NCBI GenBank assembly: GCA_037962975.1
Contig: CM075675.1
Coordinates: 7,636,001-7,700,000, forward strand
Direction of reading: 5' to 3'
Source: Clitoria ternatea
Taxonomy: Eukaryota; Streptophyta; Magnoliopsida; Fabales; Fabaceae
Length of the DNA: 64,000 nt
Part shown: positions 11,318 through 22,383 of the stretch, in pieces
Numbering within the stretch: position 1 is the stretch's first letter
Layout: each line of letters opens with the position of its first letter
Position numbers and translations under genes: made by a program
The notes under the pieces: generated by a model
What the model was told of the DNA's origin: nothing
Seen by the model: only the letters and a program-made list of their open reading frames with translations
The model's database searches: none

Positions 11318-13747
11318 TTATTTTACCATAAAATGACATTTCTCATAGTTCAAGACAAGGTTAGTTTCAATACATCTGTTTAAAACTTTATCCAAACTAT
11401 CAAGGCATGTATTAAATGAAGATCCATAGACAGTAAAATCATCCATAAACACCTCTATGCAATTTTCAATGAAATCATGAAAAATACTTATCATGCATCT
11501 TTGAAAAGTTCCGGGAGCATTGCATAGGCCAAATGGCATTCTCCTATAAGCAAATGTGCCAAAGGGACAGGTGAATGTGGTCTTATCTTGATCCTCAGGT
11601 GCAATATGAATCTGAAAATATCCAGAGAATCCATCAAGAAAACAGTAGTGAGACTTACCTGCGAGACGCTCAAGCATTTGGTCAATGAAGGGTAAAGGGA
11701 AATGGTCCTTCTTTGTTGCCTGGTTAAGTCTCCTGTAGTCAATACAGACTCTCCAACTATTCTGCACTCTAGTTGGGATCAATTCATCCTTTTCATTTTT
11801 CACAACTGTGATCCCTGTTTTCTTAGGAACCACTTGAATTGGACTCACCCATTGGCTATCAGAGATAGGATAAATGATTCCTGCTTGTAGAAGCTTGGTG
11901 ATCTCCTTCTTAACCACATCAAGGATTACAGGGTTGAGTCTCCTCTGGGGTTGTCTTACTGCTTTAGTATTTTCTTCCAGAAATATTCTATGCATGCACA
12001 TGGATGGACTAATTCCAGGAATATCTGCCAATGTCCATCCTATAGCCTTCTTATGTCTTTTCAATACCTGCAATAATTTTTCTTCTTGATTTTCATCAAG
12101 AGAAGTGGAAATTATCACCGGGAGCTGTTCGTTATCCCCTAAGTATACATACTTTAGGTTCTCAGGTAAGGGTTTCAATTCTAACTTGGGTGCCTGCAAA
12201 ACAGATGGAACTAACAAAGTAGATTTTGATTCTACTGCTTGCACCTCAAAAATTTTGTTAAAATTTTCTTGAAATCCTGCATATAGCTCCTTATGGTTAA
12301 CAGATATATCTAGAGACTCTGAATCAGAATTTATGTATTTATCAATTTCAGCACAAATATCACAACTTCCAGAATCATTGCATGCAAAACATTTGTTTGA
12401 ATCATCCATGTATTCCAAATCAACATTAGAACAATGTTCAAAAACTAGTTCATCAATAATGTCAATTTGGAAAACAGAATGATTTTCAGATGGGTATTTC
12501 ATGGCATCAAGAATATTGAATTGAACTCTTGTGTCACCAAATTCCATAGAGAGAGTTCCAGAATGAACATCTATTTTGGTTCGAGCTGTTTTCAAAAATG
12601 GTCTTCCCAAAATGATAGGAACAGGAATTTGAGGCATACCTTCTTCCATATCAAGTACGAAAAAGTCAGCAGGGAAAACAAGTTGTTCTACCTGAACCAA
12701 AACATCCTCTATAACTCCAGCAGGATAGGCAGTGCTCCTATTGGCTAGCTGAATTACTACACCAGTAGGTTGTAAATTTCCAAGAGACAAAGATTTAAAA
12801 ACAGACATAGGCATAACATTTATTGAAGCTCCTAAATCTAACATACAATTTTCAAATTTATTATTGCCTATGATACAAGGTATAGAAAACGTACCTGGAT
12901 CCTTGCATTTTTCAGGGATATTTTCCTTACCAAGCAGTGCAGATACATTTCTTCCCATGCTTATCCTTTCATTTCCCTTGAGTCTCCTTTTGTGAGTACA
13001 CAACTCCTTCAGAAATTTGGCATACTTGGGAATTTGCTTGATTGCATCGAGAAGAGGTATATTCACTTCCACTTTCCTAAAAGTATCCAAAATTTCTTTG
13101 TCCACTTCTTCCATCTTCTTGCTTGGAATTGCTTTTGGTGGGAAAGGAAGAGGGATATGAGATGGAACTTGGGGTGGTTGTATCACAGACTTGCTTGTGC
13201 TTGAAGAGGGCACATCATTCTCAACTGTTGTGGGCACATCTGTTTGTTTCTGAGGTTCCTTAGGTATGGGTACTTCAAGGTTCTTACCTGATCTTAACTG
13301 AATTGCGCTCACATTTCTTGGATTTGCAGCTGGTTGAGATGGTAATTTGTCAGAGTTTTGAGATTGTAACTGGCTTAATGATGAAGCCAATTGCCCAATT
13401 TGGTTGCTTAAACTCTGGATGGTAGCATCATTCCTCTGTTGATACTCCAAGTTCTGTGCAGCCATTTGTTTCACCAAATCCTCCAAAGAAGGGCCACTCG
13501 TGGGTGGTTGAGGTGTAGGTCTTTGGAAGGTTGGTGCATTGTTTTGAAATGGAGGTTGGGGATTTTGTTGTTGGTTGCCCCATCTCAAGTTTGGATGGTT
13601 CCTCCAACCTGGATTGTATCTATTGGTGGAAAGGTCATGGTTGTTTTGTGGTGGTGGAGGTCTATCATGGTAGATGTTAGCTGCGTAAGCTTGGGGACTA
13701 TTATTATCCTTTTCTTGTAGAGAAGGACAACAATCAGTGGGGTGCTC
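11318..13747 (-). pseudogene. pol: Athila gag C-terminus, protease and reverse transcriptase part
   Basis: Frame 13588-11318 is in phase with the gag part. It begins with a Gln/Pro-rich region, then a PR segment with the Athila-type active site LDLGASINVMP (near 12815-12845) and PIILGRPFL. The RT follows with CIDYRRLNQAT, the palm block PFGTFAYRRMPFGLCNAP and the catalytic VFMDDF near 11445. The segment ends at a premature TAA at 11318 after KCHFMVK, where related elements usually have a glutamine codon. RT copies the element RNA into DNA. Apart from the stop nothing looks damaged. Confidence 0.9.
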
Positions 13748-14716
13748 TTATGAAGAGCAGATGCCACATACTTTAGCAGTCATGGATTTTTGATTTACTG
13801 CCAATTGTGTGACCAGAGTGGTGAGAGCATCAAGTTTGCTCTCAAGTTTAATTCCAGATGAACTAGAATTGGAATCAAACATGGGTTTGAAAGAATCATT
13901 TCTCATACCAAATTGTTGAGAGTTGGATGCCATCTTCTCAATCAAATTTCTTGCTTCAGCAGCAGTCATGTCTCCTAAAGCTCCTCCACTTGCCGCATCA
14001 ATCATATTGCGATCAACGTGGTGCAGACCTTCATAGAAGTACTGAAGAAGAAGTTGTTCAGAAATTTGATGGTGAGGGCAACTTGCACAGAGTTTCTTAA
14101 ATCTCTCCCAATACTCATAAAGACTTTCTCCAGAGAATTGCCTAATGCCAGATATATCTTTACGGATTGCAGTTGTTCTAGAGGCAGGAAAGAATTTTTC
14201 CAAGAACATTTTCTTTAAGTCATTCCAACTTGTGATTGATCTTGGAGCAAGGTAGTACAACCAATCCTTAGCAACACCCTCTAAAGAATGAGGAAACGCT
14301 TTAAGATAGACATGGTCTTCTTGAACGTTTTAGGGTTTCATTGTGGAACACACAATGTGGAATTCTTTGAGGTGTTTGTGCGGATCTTCACCCGCAAGGC
14401 CATGAAACTTAGGCAACAGGTGTATAAGTCCGGTCTTAAGAATAAAAGGGACATCCTCATCAGGATATTGAATACACAAACTTTCGTATGTGAATTCAGG
14501 TGCGGCTAGTTCTCTAAGAGTTCTTTCACGAGGTTCAGCCATATCAGAAAAACTAGCAGTAGTACTTTCAACAGATTCAGAAAAAATACTATCACTATCA
14601 ATATGAACAAAATTATTATTAAATCTAGCTTCTCTAATTAACCTATGAAAAGTTCTTTCAATTTCAGGATCAAATGAATATAAATGCTCAAGAGTTCTTC
14701 TAGTCATACATAGCAT
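13748..14716 (-). pseudogene. gag: Athila gag, capsid and zinc finger part
   Basis: The same reading frame as the rest, starting at 14716 or the nearby ATG four codons later. An N-terminal Arg/Glu-rich part precedes a retrotransposon gag (capsid) domain with HKHLKEF, WLYYLAPRSITSW and FFPASRTTAIRKDI. It ends in a CCHC-like zinc finger beginning CGICSS. Two in-frame stops are present: TAA at 14330 inside the capsid domain, and TAA at 13748 inside the zinc finger, between its second Cys and its His. The frame resumes immediately after each, so these are point mutations. Gag would form the particle and package the RNA. Confidence 0.88.
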
Positions 14717-14870
14717 ACAACAAGATATTTGATCATGATGAGCAATAAATCATAAGAATCCTAAATCATGCAAAAGAAATAAAATAAACAAACAAACAAA
14801 AGAAAATTTTTTTAATTTTTTTTTTTTAAAAAAAATTAATTTAAAACAAGAGTTTTTCCTAAAGATCGTT

Positions 14871-14890
14871 GATCCCCGGCTGCGGCGCCA
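14871..14890 (-). other. Primer binding site, tRNA-Asp type
   Basis: Minus-strand TGGCGCCGCAGCCGGGGATC lies 5 bp inside the 5' LTR boundary (14896). It fits the 3' end of plant tRNA-Asp (…CGGCAACGGCGCCA) except for about two central bases. tRNA-Asp priming is usual for Athila elements. Confidence 0.8.
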
Positions 14891-14895
14891 AAATT

Positions 14896-16447
14896 TGACG
14901 TTTTTATTTTTGCAGTCGTGATTCCGTCAAATTAGTACATTAAAATTAATTAACGTAGTACTAGGGTGTCAACCTAGGTCGTTCTCTCAAGGATCAACAC
15001 AAAAATTTAGGAAAAATCAAGTCTCAAACTAATTTTTAACAATTAAAAATAAAAACCAAACAACTAAAATTTTTTACAAACATAAGTTCAATAAACATAA
15101 AATTGGGGGGGGGGTTTGATTGATTTTTGTTGTCACAATTAAAATTAAAACAAGGTAAATAAAGGATTTAAAACAATAAATAACAAGCGATTGATTTTCT
15201 TGGAGTATTGTAAATAAATTTATCCTTGGTTCACTAAAGATAATTTGTATACTTTCATTACTGTCAATTTCTTAGCTCAATTTGAATTAATCAACTAAGC
15301 GTCTTTTTCAATTCATAATTCCTTTACTTTCATTTAAAAATGAATATTTTAATCAAGCATCCTAATTAAGCAAAAGGAGTCAAGATCTTAAAATCTAGGA
15401 ATTATTGAGCATACATAAGAACATCGCCTATATACATAATCTATTCTCAAATTATGGAATTAAGCAAACCATAATTATTAAAAGTGATTATGAAAATATT
15501 CATTAAGCATGCATATTTCCTTAATCTATTCTAATTTGAAATCTTATTTTACTCCATTTGAATAATTAAACCGATTAAGCATACAAATTCAATTAAACAA
15601 AATGGAATTAAATAAGTAGAGAATGATTATGAAGAAATAACAATAATAAAAGCATACTATATTAAAATTAATGACCTCAAAATTACATTACAACATTCTC
15701 CAAGAAAATCAATCTAGGGTTTTAGCCCTCCATAATAACAACTACAAAGAAAAGAAACTAACCCGGAATGGAGCAAAGAGGGGGAAGAAGAGAGGAGGAG
15801 GCTTTGTGCCTTCTTCTGATGCTTAAAGAAACAAAGAGAGAAAAGAGAGAAACGTGAATTGAGGTGTGTTTCAAGCCTTTGGCAATGGTCCTATTTATAG
15901 CGAATATACTTCCACGCTACGCGTAGTTGTGAGGCTACGCGTGAGTGTTTCTGACTCAGAATACATTATTTCATCCAATAATTCTTCAATAATGCTTGGA
16001 CACTTGTGCTGCATGTTCCCCACTGAGATAGTGCCGTATGTCTGTAATGGATTGGCCAATAAGTGCTTTAATATAAATAAATCCTCCACTTCTGAAGTTG
16101 CACACAGCCTGTTAATGGGATCCTCGTCACTGTTGACGCTACGCGTGGGCTTGACGCTGCGCGTCAGTGTTACAAATTTGCTTCCACGCTACGCGTGGTA
16201 CCAGCGCTACGCGTCAGACCTGATGCTCAATTTTATGATTTCCCAATTGCAACCTCAATTATTCACTACAATATCAAGGAAATTAAGTAAGATTTATTAT
16301 TTCATTTAAAGATTATCGCCTAATTCAGTTAATATTAAATAAAGCTTGAATTATGAAAATGTGTTAAAATGCATAATATTACACAATTAGCAATGGCAAA
16401 TTATACACATTTAAAGCAAGGAATTAAGGCTAAATCATGCATCATCA
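14896..16447 (-). repeat. Athila 5' LTR (right copy)
   Basis: 1552 bp, TGACGTTTTT to CATCATCA, nearly identical to 6373-7968. It lacks the roughly 65-bp module block next to the TATA box and has an extra 21-bp CTTCCACGCTACGCGTGGTA unit near 16181. Confidence 0.92.
15891..15900 (-). promoter_or_regulatory. TATA box of the Athila 5' LTR
   Basis: Minus-strand CTATAAATAG; this copy would drive transcription of gag-pol. The sequence just upstream of it differs from the other LTR because the GC-rich modules are fewer. Confidence 0.65.
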
Positions 16448-16840
16448 CCTATCAAGGCACCTTTTTACTTTCCAGTCGCCTATCAAGGAACCCTTTACCT
16501 TCCTGTCGCCAAACGAGGCACCTTTACTTTCCAGTCGTCGAACGAGGCGCCCTTCACCTTATGGTCGTCAAACGAGGCACCTTTCATCTTCTGGTTGCCG
16601 AACAAAGCACCCTTCATCTTCTAGTCGTCAAACGAGGCACCTTTCATCTTCTGGTTGCCGAACAAAGCACCCTTCATCTTCTGGTCGCCAAACGAGGCAC
16701 CCTTTACCTTCTGGTTGCCGAACGAGGCGCCCTTCACCTTTTAGTCACCGAACGAGGCACCCTTCACCTTCTAGTCGCTGAACGAGACACCTTTCACCTT
16801 CCAGTCACCGAATGACACCTTTTCCTTCCCATTGCTAAAC
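16448..16840. repeat. About 30-bp minisatellite (right half)
   Basis: It starts with the target duplication CCTAT (16448-16452) and continues the array broken at 6372. Units drift from CGCCTATCAAGGCACC to CGCCGAACGAGGCACC over the stretch, so the repeat evolved along its length. Confidence 0.85.
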
Positions 16841-17280
16841 ACGGTACCTTTCCAGGTTTCTACAGTTCCAAGTGGCATCTCTTTAAACTTTATTGCACTT
16901 TGAGGTTTCCACAAAGTCAAAATCAGTACCTCGTTTAACTAAAACTGGTACTTCTTCAAGTTTCCATGACCCTTTCAAGTTTTCTCATTGTCAGAGTTGG
17001 CACCTTCCCAAGGTTTCTGTTTTATTCATGAGGCATCTTAGGGGTCACGTTTCCAATAAATCTACCCGATATAATCAAAAATTCCTCCTCTGGTAAAATC
17101 CTCCAAAGGACCACTTCGAGTAAAACTCTCCCCAAACGGAATCACCGAATCCTCTTCCCGGTGAAACTAAGATAACCATTAGACAAGGGCCAGCCATACC
17201 TTTCATCCCCAGTGGAACTACACCAAAAAAAAGGGGGCTACAATCGACTTTTCTTCCCCAATAATTTCATCATCACTAAA
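16841..17280 (+). other. Degenerate repeat-derived non-coding sequence
   Basis: CT-rich, with isolated echoes of the neighbouring units (CCAAAGTCAAAATCAGTAC; TGAGGCATCTTAGGGGTCAC, which also occurs near 4350). No coding region. Confidence 0.4.
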
Positions 17281-17780
17281 CTAGCACCCATCATACTCTC
17301 AAACTGGGGCATCTCCCCAAATGTCTACTCTCTTTTAGTCAAAGGGCAGCACCCCTAACTTTTTCAGTATTTCCAAAAACTAGGGCATCACCCTAGATCT
17401 CCAAACTTGGGGCATCACCCTAGACCTCCAAACTTAGGGCATCACCCTGAATCTCCAAAATTGGGGCATCACCCTAGATCTCCAAACTTGGGGCATCACT
17501 CTGAATCTCCAAAACTGGGGCATCACCCTAAATCTCCAAACTTTGGGCATCACCCCAAATCTCCAAACCTCGGGCATCAACCTAAATCTCCAAATCTGGG
17601 ATATTACCCCAGTCCCTTATTCCTTTCCAAACTTGGGGCATTACCCCAAGTGTTTCAAACCTGGGGCATTACCCCTAGTCTCTCATTCTTTTCTAAACTT
17701 GAGGCATTACCCCAAATCTCTCAAATCTGGGGCAATTCCCCACACTCTCAAACCTGGGGCAATACCCCAATCTTTTACTT
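17280..17780. repeat. About 27-bp minisatellite, GGGGCATCACCCTA units
   Basis: Units of the type CTCCAAACTTGGGGCATCACCCTAGAT repeat about a dozen times, then stretch to longer spacing. They share the GGGGCATYACCCC core with the array at 4530-5645, so the two arrays have a common origin although other repeats lie between them. Confidence 0.8.
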
Positions 17781-18640
17781 TTCGGTCAACCGAGGGTCAA
17801 CCCCCACATTTTACTTTCTTGTCAACCAAGGGTCAACCCCCACCTTTTAGTTTTCTGTCAACCAAGGGTCAACCCCCACCTTTTACTTTTCTGTCAACCA
17901 AGGGTCAACCCCCATATTTTACTTTCTTGTCAACCAAGGGTCAAGCCCAACTTTTACTTTTCTGTCAATCAAGGGTCAACCCCAACTTTTACTTTTCTGT
18001 CAACCGAGGGTCAACCCCCACATTTTACTTTCCTGTCTACCTGGGCCATCACCCTAAATCTGGAGCATCACCCCACATTTTACTTTCCTGTCAACCGAGG
18101 GTCAACCCCTATATTTTACTTTCCTGTCAACCGAGGGTCAACCCCCACCTTTTACTTTTCTGTCAATCAAGGGTCAACCCCAACTTTTACTTTTCTGTCA
18201 ACCGAGGGTCAACCCCCACATTTTACTTTCCTGTCAACCTGGGCCATCACCCCAAATCTCTAAATCTGGAGCATCAGCCCACATTTTACTTTCCTGTCAA
18301 CTGAGGGTCAACCCCCACCTTTTATTTTTCTGTCAATCGAGGGTCAACCCCAACTTTTACTTTTCTGTCAACCGAGGGTCAACCCCAATCTTTTATTTTC
18401 CTGTCAACCGAGGGTCAACCCCAATCTTTTACTTTCCTGTTAACCGAGGGTCAACACCCAATCCTTTTATTTTAAGTCAACCGAGGGGCAACACCCCCAA
18501 TCATTTCATTTTCTGTTAATTGAGAGTCAACCCCCAATCCTTCCCACTCGACCGAGGATCAACCCCCAATCCTTTTACTTCCTTTCAACCAAGGGGGAGC
18601 ACCCCCATTCCTTTCATTTCCTGTTGAACTAGGGTATCGC
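17770..18640. repeat. About 36-bp minisatellite, GTCAACCGAGGGTCAACCCCC units
   Basis: More than 20 units of the type GTCAACCGAGGGTCAACCCC plus an (A/C)TTTTACTTTCCT tail. The core GGGTCAACCCC is an interrupted palindrome. Two insertions of the GGGCCATCACCCC unit (about 18045 and 18240) within the array show exchange with the neighbouring repeat. Confidence 0.85.
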
Positions 18641-19130
18641 CCCAAGTCTTTTATTTCCCAGCTAAAGCCTCATAGACTCATGCCTAGGCTATCTCATATC
18701 TCCTTTAAACCAGGCGCATCCCACCAAGTCTTTTGTTTTCTGTCAAAAAAAGCTTCAGGAACCCATTCCTAGGCTATCTCATTTTTTTCATTCTGAGCCA
18801 GAGGCATCCCCCCAAGTCATTTGTTTTCTGTCCAAAAGCTTCAGGAACCCACTCCTAGGCTCTCTCATTTCTTAATTTGAGCCAGGGGCATCCCTCTAAG
18901 TCATTTAGTTTCTATCAAAAGGCCTTAAGCACCCCATTCCTAGGCTATCCCACTTCTCAATTTGAGACAGGAGTATCCCCTAGTCATTTATTTTCTATCA
19001 AAAAGCTTCAGATATCCATTCTTAGTCCTTCAATCTAAACACATTGGGACAATTCCCCTTGTTCATTATTCTTTGAAGCTTTAAGTATCCCTCTCTAGGC
19101 TACTTCATTTTCAATATCAAGGAAGTATCC
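18640..19130. repeat. About 90-bp degenerate repeat
   Basis: Units contain 'GGCATCCC.CAAGTC', a Phe-Ser-like T/C tail, 'AAAGCTTCAGGAACCCA' and 'CTAGGCTATCTCAT'. About five copies, diverging toward the right. Confidence 0.7.
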
Positions 19131-19560
19131 TCTGATTTGTTCATGTTTTGGGCGAAGCTCTAACTTCAGTCGTCAAACTTGGAACCTTGTTCATCTTCCC
19201 CAATTGTCAAAGTTGGCAACTCTTCAGGTTTCTCTAGGACTCTTAGGATTCTCAAAGTCAAAATTGGTACATCAAAAGGTTTCCATAACATACTTTAGGT
19301 TTTTTTATTCCCAAAATTGACACCTTTTCAGGTCTTCATCGTACCTCTTAAGCTTTCTATTTGTCGAAGTTGGTTCTTCTTTAAGTCATCATCGCCAAAG
19401 TTGGTACTTTTAAGTCTTTCTTATTGCCAAAACTGGTGTTATTTGAGTCCTTCATTTGTCAAGGTCGTCACCTCATTGAGGATGTTAGTGTTAAGATGGT
19501 GTTTACTTCTTTACTTCTTTTTCACGATATGAATGAATCATTCATACTTTCATGAAAAGA
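19130..19560 (+). other. Last non-coding part before the polypurine tract
   Basis: Short diverged repeats of GCCAAAGTTGGTACTTTT occur (about 19190-19470), related to the 48-bp array at 5660. No gene. Confidence 0.5.
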
Positions 19561-19577
19561 AAGTAAAGAGGGGCAGC
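19561..19577 (+). other. Polypurine tract of the Ogre-like element
   Basis: AAGTAAAGAGGGGCAGC directly abuts the LTR start TGTAAACACC at 19578, which sets the strand of the element as plus. Confidence 0.75.
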
Positions 19578-20109
19578 TGTAAACACCAAATTCTGTCCTT
19601 TCTTTTTAATTATTAATAATAAAATTTTAAATAATAATTTCCTTGTCCCCCATTCCGAAAATCCCGTTAGGAATCCGGAAATGGGTTCCCCAATTTCATC
19701 CCACTTTCACCTTCTTCAACTCCATCATCCTGATCTTTCTGAAGACCCCACAAGGGAACCTTCTTCATCTTCTTGATCCATCATCATCTCCTTCACCAGA
19801 ACGAACATCGGAGCACCCCACCAACACCACGAACAGACAGCATCTCCTGGATCCTCCCTCACTCACCCACCATCAAAACTTCATCCCTTCAACATACACC
19901 CCCTTTCAAGATCAACCTCCAACAGCAAAGAACACACAACCCCTTCCAAAAAACCCAACTCACCAAGAACAATCACAACACAGAAAATAAAAAAAATCAA
20001 CAACAAATAAATAACAGAAAATAAAAAAGAAGAAAGAAGAGGAAGAAGACACTGCCACCTGCCGAACCGCCGGACCACCGTCGGACCGCCGCTGACCGCC
20101 ACCCTTTCG

Positions 20110-20700
20110 GTATCCTCTTCCCCACTTTCGTTCTCCTCTCCCCCTCTCGGATCTCTCTCTCTCGCCTCTCCCCCTCTCGGGTCTTTCCCTTTCTCTCCTT
20201 CTCCCTGGATCTCTCCCTTTCTCCCTCTCCGTTGTCTCTCCCTTTCTCCGATCCCTCTCCCTCTTCTTCTCCTCTCCCTCTTCCTCTTCTCTCCACCTCC
20301 TCCCTTCTCGGATCTCTATCTCTCTCCGCTGATCTCCTTCTTCTTTCCCTCTCCCCCTCCGTTCGCCCTTCCTCCTCTCCCTCTCGTCGGCCGCCCCATC
20401 TCCGGCCCTCTCTCACCCTCCTCCTCTGTCGCTCTCACTCTCCCTCTCCCTCTCCTCTGCGCTCCTTTCCCCCTCATCGGCGACCTCCCCCACTTTCTCC
20501 CTCTCTCGGAACGCCCTTCTCTCTCGTTCACTCTCCCTCCACCACCGCCGGTTCTTCTTCTTCTCTCCGCCGGTTCTTTTTTCTTCTCCCCCTCACCGGC
20601 GATCCACCCTCCTTCTCTTCTCCTTCTCTTCTCCTTCCACTTCTCTCTTTCTCTCTCTTCCCTTTTCCCTCTTTTCTTGGCTGCCGCCGCCCTCCCCTGT
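20110..20700 (+). repeat. Polypyrimidine (CT-rich) block in the LTR
   Basis: About 600 bp of nearly continuous C/T with TCTCTCCCTCTCGGAT motifs. It gives long but meaningless open frames on both strands (Ser/Pro/Leu-rich on plus, Arg/Gly/Glu-rich on minus). Such blocks can occur in the transcribed leader of plant LTRs. Confidence 0.7.
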
Positions 20701-21474
20701 TTCTCCTTTCTTCTTCTTTTGTTTCCTTTCTTTATTTTGTTTAGTTTTTAGGTTTAGGTTTTGGGCCTCAGCTAGTGAGGCCCATTTCTATAACCACCCT
20801 TTTCTTTTTTTAGAGTAATGGGCTCTTAAAGCCTAATTTTAATTATTTTTTATGTGAATAAAAATAATAATAATATACTAACATATATATTTAAAGGAAA
20901 TAAAAATAAATTTTCAGTTTTAGTTAAATTAAAATAAGATTATTCTTAAATTTAGTAAATTTGATACTAAGAGTAAAAATAAAAATCACAAAACTCAAAA
21001 AATATTTTTTATAGTATTTTATGGTGAAAATAATGAAATATTAAAAAAAACTTAATTTCTTTTGTAAAAATTAAAATAGACAGTTTCATGTTAATTTTTG
21101 TTATATATATATATTCTTTTATAAAAATTATTTCAAAATTTTATGGGCGATGTCGTGCAAAATTACTTTTGCCTACATCGTTGTTATTAGGTCTCGAAGG
21201 TTTATGCACGTGCGATCTTACTTCGCCTTGTATTTCTCCTTCTTCATGAATCTTCTTTATTATTAAAAATCAAAATTGATCGAAAATAATTTAAATATTT
21301 TCTCAGATTTTCCCTAAAGAACTACGTAACCCTGATTTCTCAATACATTTGAAAATACGTAGGAGCAGGAGTCACTTCCTGTCGGGCCCATTTTCTCGTT
21401 ATAATTTTTTATGTCTCTGTTATGATTTTGATTAATTTTATATAATTAATGTTTTAAAATTTTATTGTCGTAAG

Positions 21475-21792
21475 GAGGTTAATTTAGACGAGACGTCTTG
21501 TTAATATCATGTTTTAATATTTTTATTAAAATAATATTTTCTTAAAATGAGGTTAATTTAGACGAGACGTTTTGTTAATCTCATGTTTTTTTAATATTTT
21601 ATCAGAGTGTTATTTTCTTTAAAGTGAGGTTAATGTAGACGCGACGTCTTGTTAATCTCATACTTTTAATATTTTTATTAAACAATAATATTTTCTTAAT
21701 CAATTTTATTTTTTATTTTATTTATTTATTTTAATGTTTAAATTTATGTATAAATTAAGGTTAATTTGGATGAGACGTCCTGTTAACCTTTC
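21475..21792. repeat. Tandem repeat, about 72 bp, around GACGAGACGTCTTGTTAAT
   Basis: Copies begin about 21476, 21550 and 21626, and a fourth at about 21758 (TTAATTTGGATGAGACGTCC). Each has the palindromic core AGACGTCT and flanking TTAA...TTAA, with an AT-rich tail. The same unit occurs once inside the element at 4463-4492. Confidence 0.75.
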
Positions 21793-22368
21793 TTTCACTC
21801 TGTTTCAGTTTTTTTTTATATTTGTTGTTTTGTCGAGTTCCTTACTGTCATAGCCTTGTCATTTCTTACTGTTACTGTTTAAATCTTCTATTTTATTTAC
21901 TATCGCTGTTTAATCTTCTATCGTCGCTGTTTTTTTCTTTCTTACTGTTACTGTTACTGTTTAGTCTTCTATCGTCGCTGTTTTCTTCTTTCTTACTGTC
22001 ACCGTTCAGATTTCCATCGTCACTTTTTTTCTTCTTTCTTACTGTTACTGTTTAGTCTTCTATCGTAGCTATTTTCTTCTTTCTTACTGTCGCTGTTTGA
22101 TCAAATTTTTACTCTAACTATTTAGTCTGTTTTGTCTGTTTGTGTTTGTTTTGTTGTTTTGTATGTTTCTTTTCATAAAAGAAGTTAAAATAATTTCTAG
22201 ATTATTTAAAAATAAGCGCTATCAATTTGAGGTAACTGTTTTATAACAGACAGTTGTGAGGTGCTAATACCTTCCTCACCTGTAATTCGACTCCCAAACT
22301 TAGAATTTCATTTTTCATAACCAATGTTTTAAAAGAGGTTTTTCCCGATATTTTTATCCTAAAAAATA

Positions 22369-22382
22369 TTGGTGGCGACTCC
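22369..22382 (+). other. Primer binding site, tRNA-Arg type, after the LTR
   Basis: TTGGTGGCGACTCC directly follows the LTR. TGGCGACTCC is the usual Ogre primer site. Its presence right of the LTR that also ends an element suggests a former LTR-internal-LTR tandem, or that this LTR is shared by two copies. Confidence 0.65.
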
Positions 22383-22383
22383 C

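Larger units (their letters stand above)
6373..16447 (-). mobile_element. Athila-type Ty3/Gypsy LTR retrotransposon, nearly complete, nested
   Basis: Two near-identical LTRs (6373-7968 and 14896-16447), a 5-bp target duplication, a primer site matching tRNA-Asp apart from a few bases, a polypurine tract and one long gag-pol frame on the minus strand identify the element. Protein features (D-L-G-A-S protease, F-M-D-D RT, GHAGFYRRFIKDFS block) are typical of the Athila lineage. No env-like ORF is present between integrase and the 3' LTR. The coding frame is broken by three stop codons only, with no frameshift. By eye the LTRs differ by about four substitutions plus two indels, so insertion is recent. 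Confidence 0.92.
1..22368 (+). mobile_element. Ogre-like (Ty3/Gypsy, Tat lineage) retrotransposon, 5' truncated by the window, non-autonomous
   Basis: Seen: gag remnants near the left edge, a long non-coding tract of tandem arrays, a polypurine tract ending at 19577, then an LTR starting TGTAAACACC and followed directly by TTGGTGGCGACTCC. Known: Ogre-type Tat elements use a tRNA-Arg primer site beginning TGGCGACTCC and have LTR ends with a conserved 'GAGGTGCTAATACCTTCC' block, present here near 22258. Inferred: one element on the plus strand whose 5' LTR lies left of the window, with the Athila copy 6373-16447 inserted later. RT, RNase H and integrase are not recognisable, so it looks non-autonomous or internally deleted. 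A primer site after the right-hand LTR suggests a tandem or recombined copy once followed. Confidence 0.75.
19578..22368 (+). repeat. LTR of the Ogre-like element
   Basis: Starts TGTAAACACCAAATTCTG after the polypurine tract and ends about 22368 just before the primer site. It contains a CT-rich block (20110-20700), an AT-rich block (20800-21470), four MGACGTCY-type repeats (21475-21790) and the conserved Ogre LTR end with GAGGTGCTAATACCTTCC. The terminal bases read ATA instead of ACA, so the end is mutated or off by a few bases. Confidence 0.75.

Noticed and set aside
17407..18304. Two overlapping repeat-rich frames (GHHPKSPNL... and GSTPTFYF...)
   Set aside because: They are readings of the 27-bp and 36-bp minisatellites in different frames.
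19997..20744. Overlapping long open frames on both strands (Arg/Gly/Glu-rich and Ser/Pro/Leu-rich)
   Set aside because: They are low-complexity products of the polypyrimidine block in the LTR.
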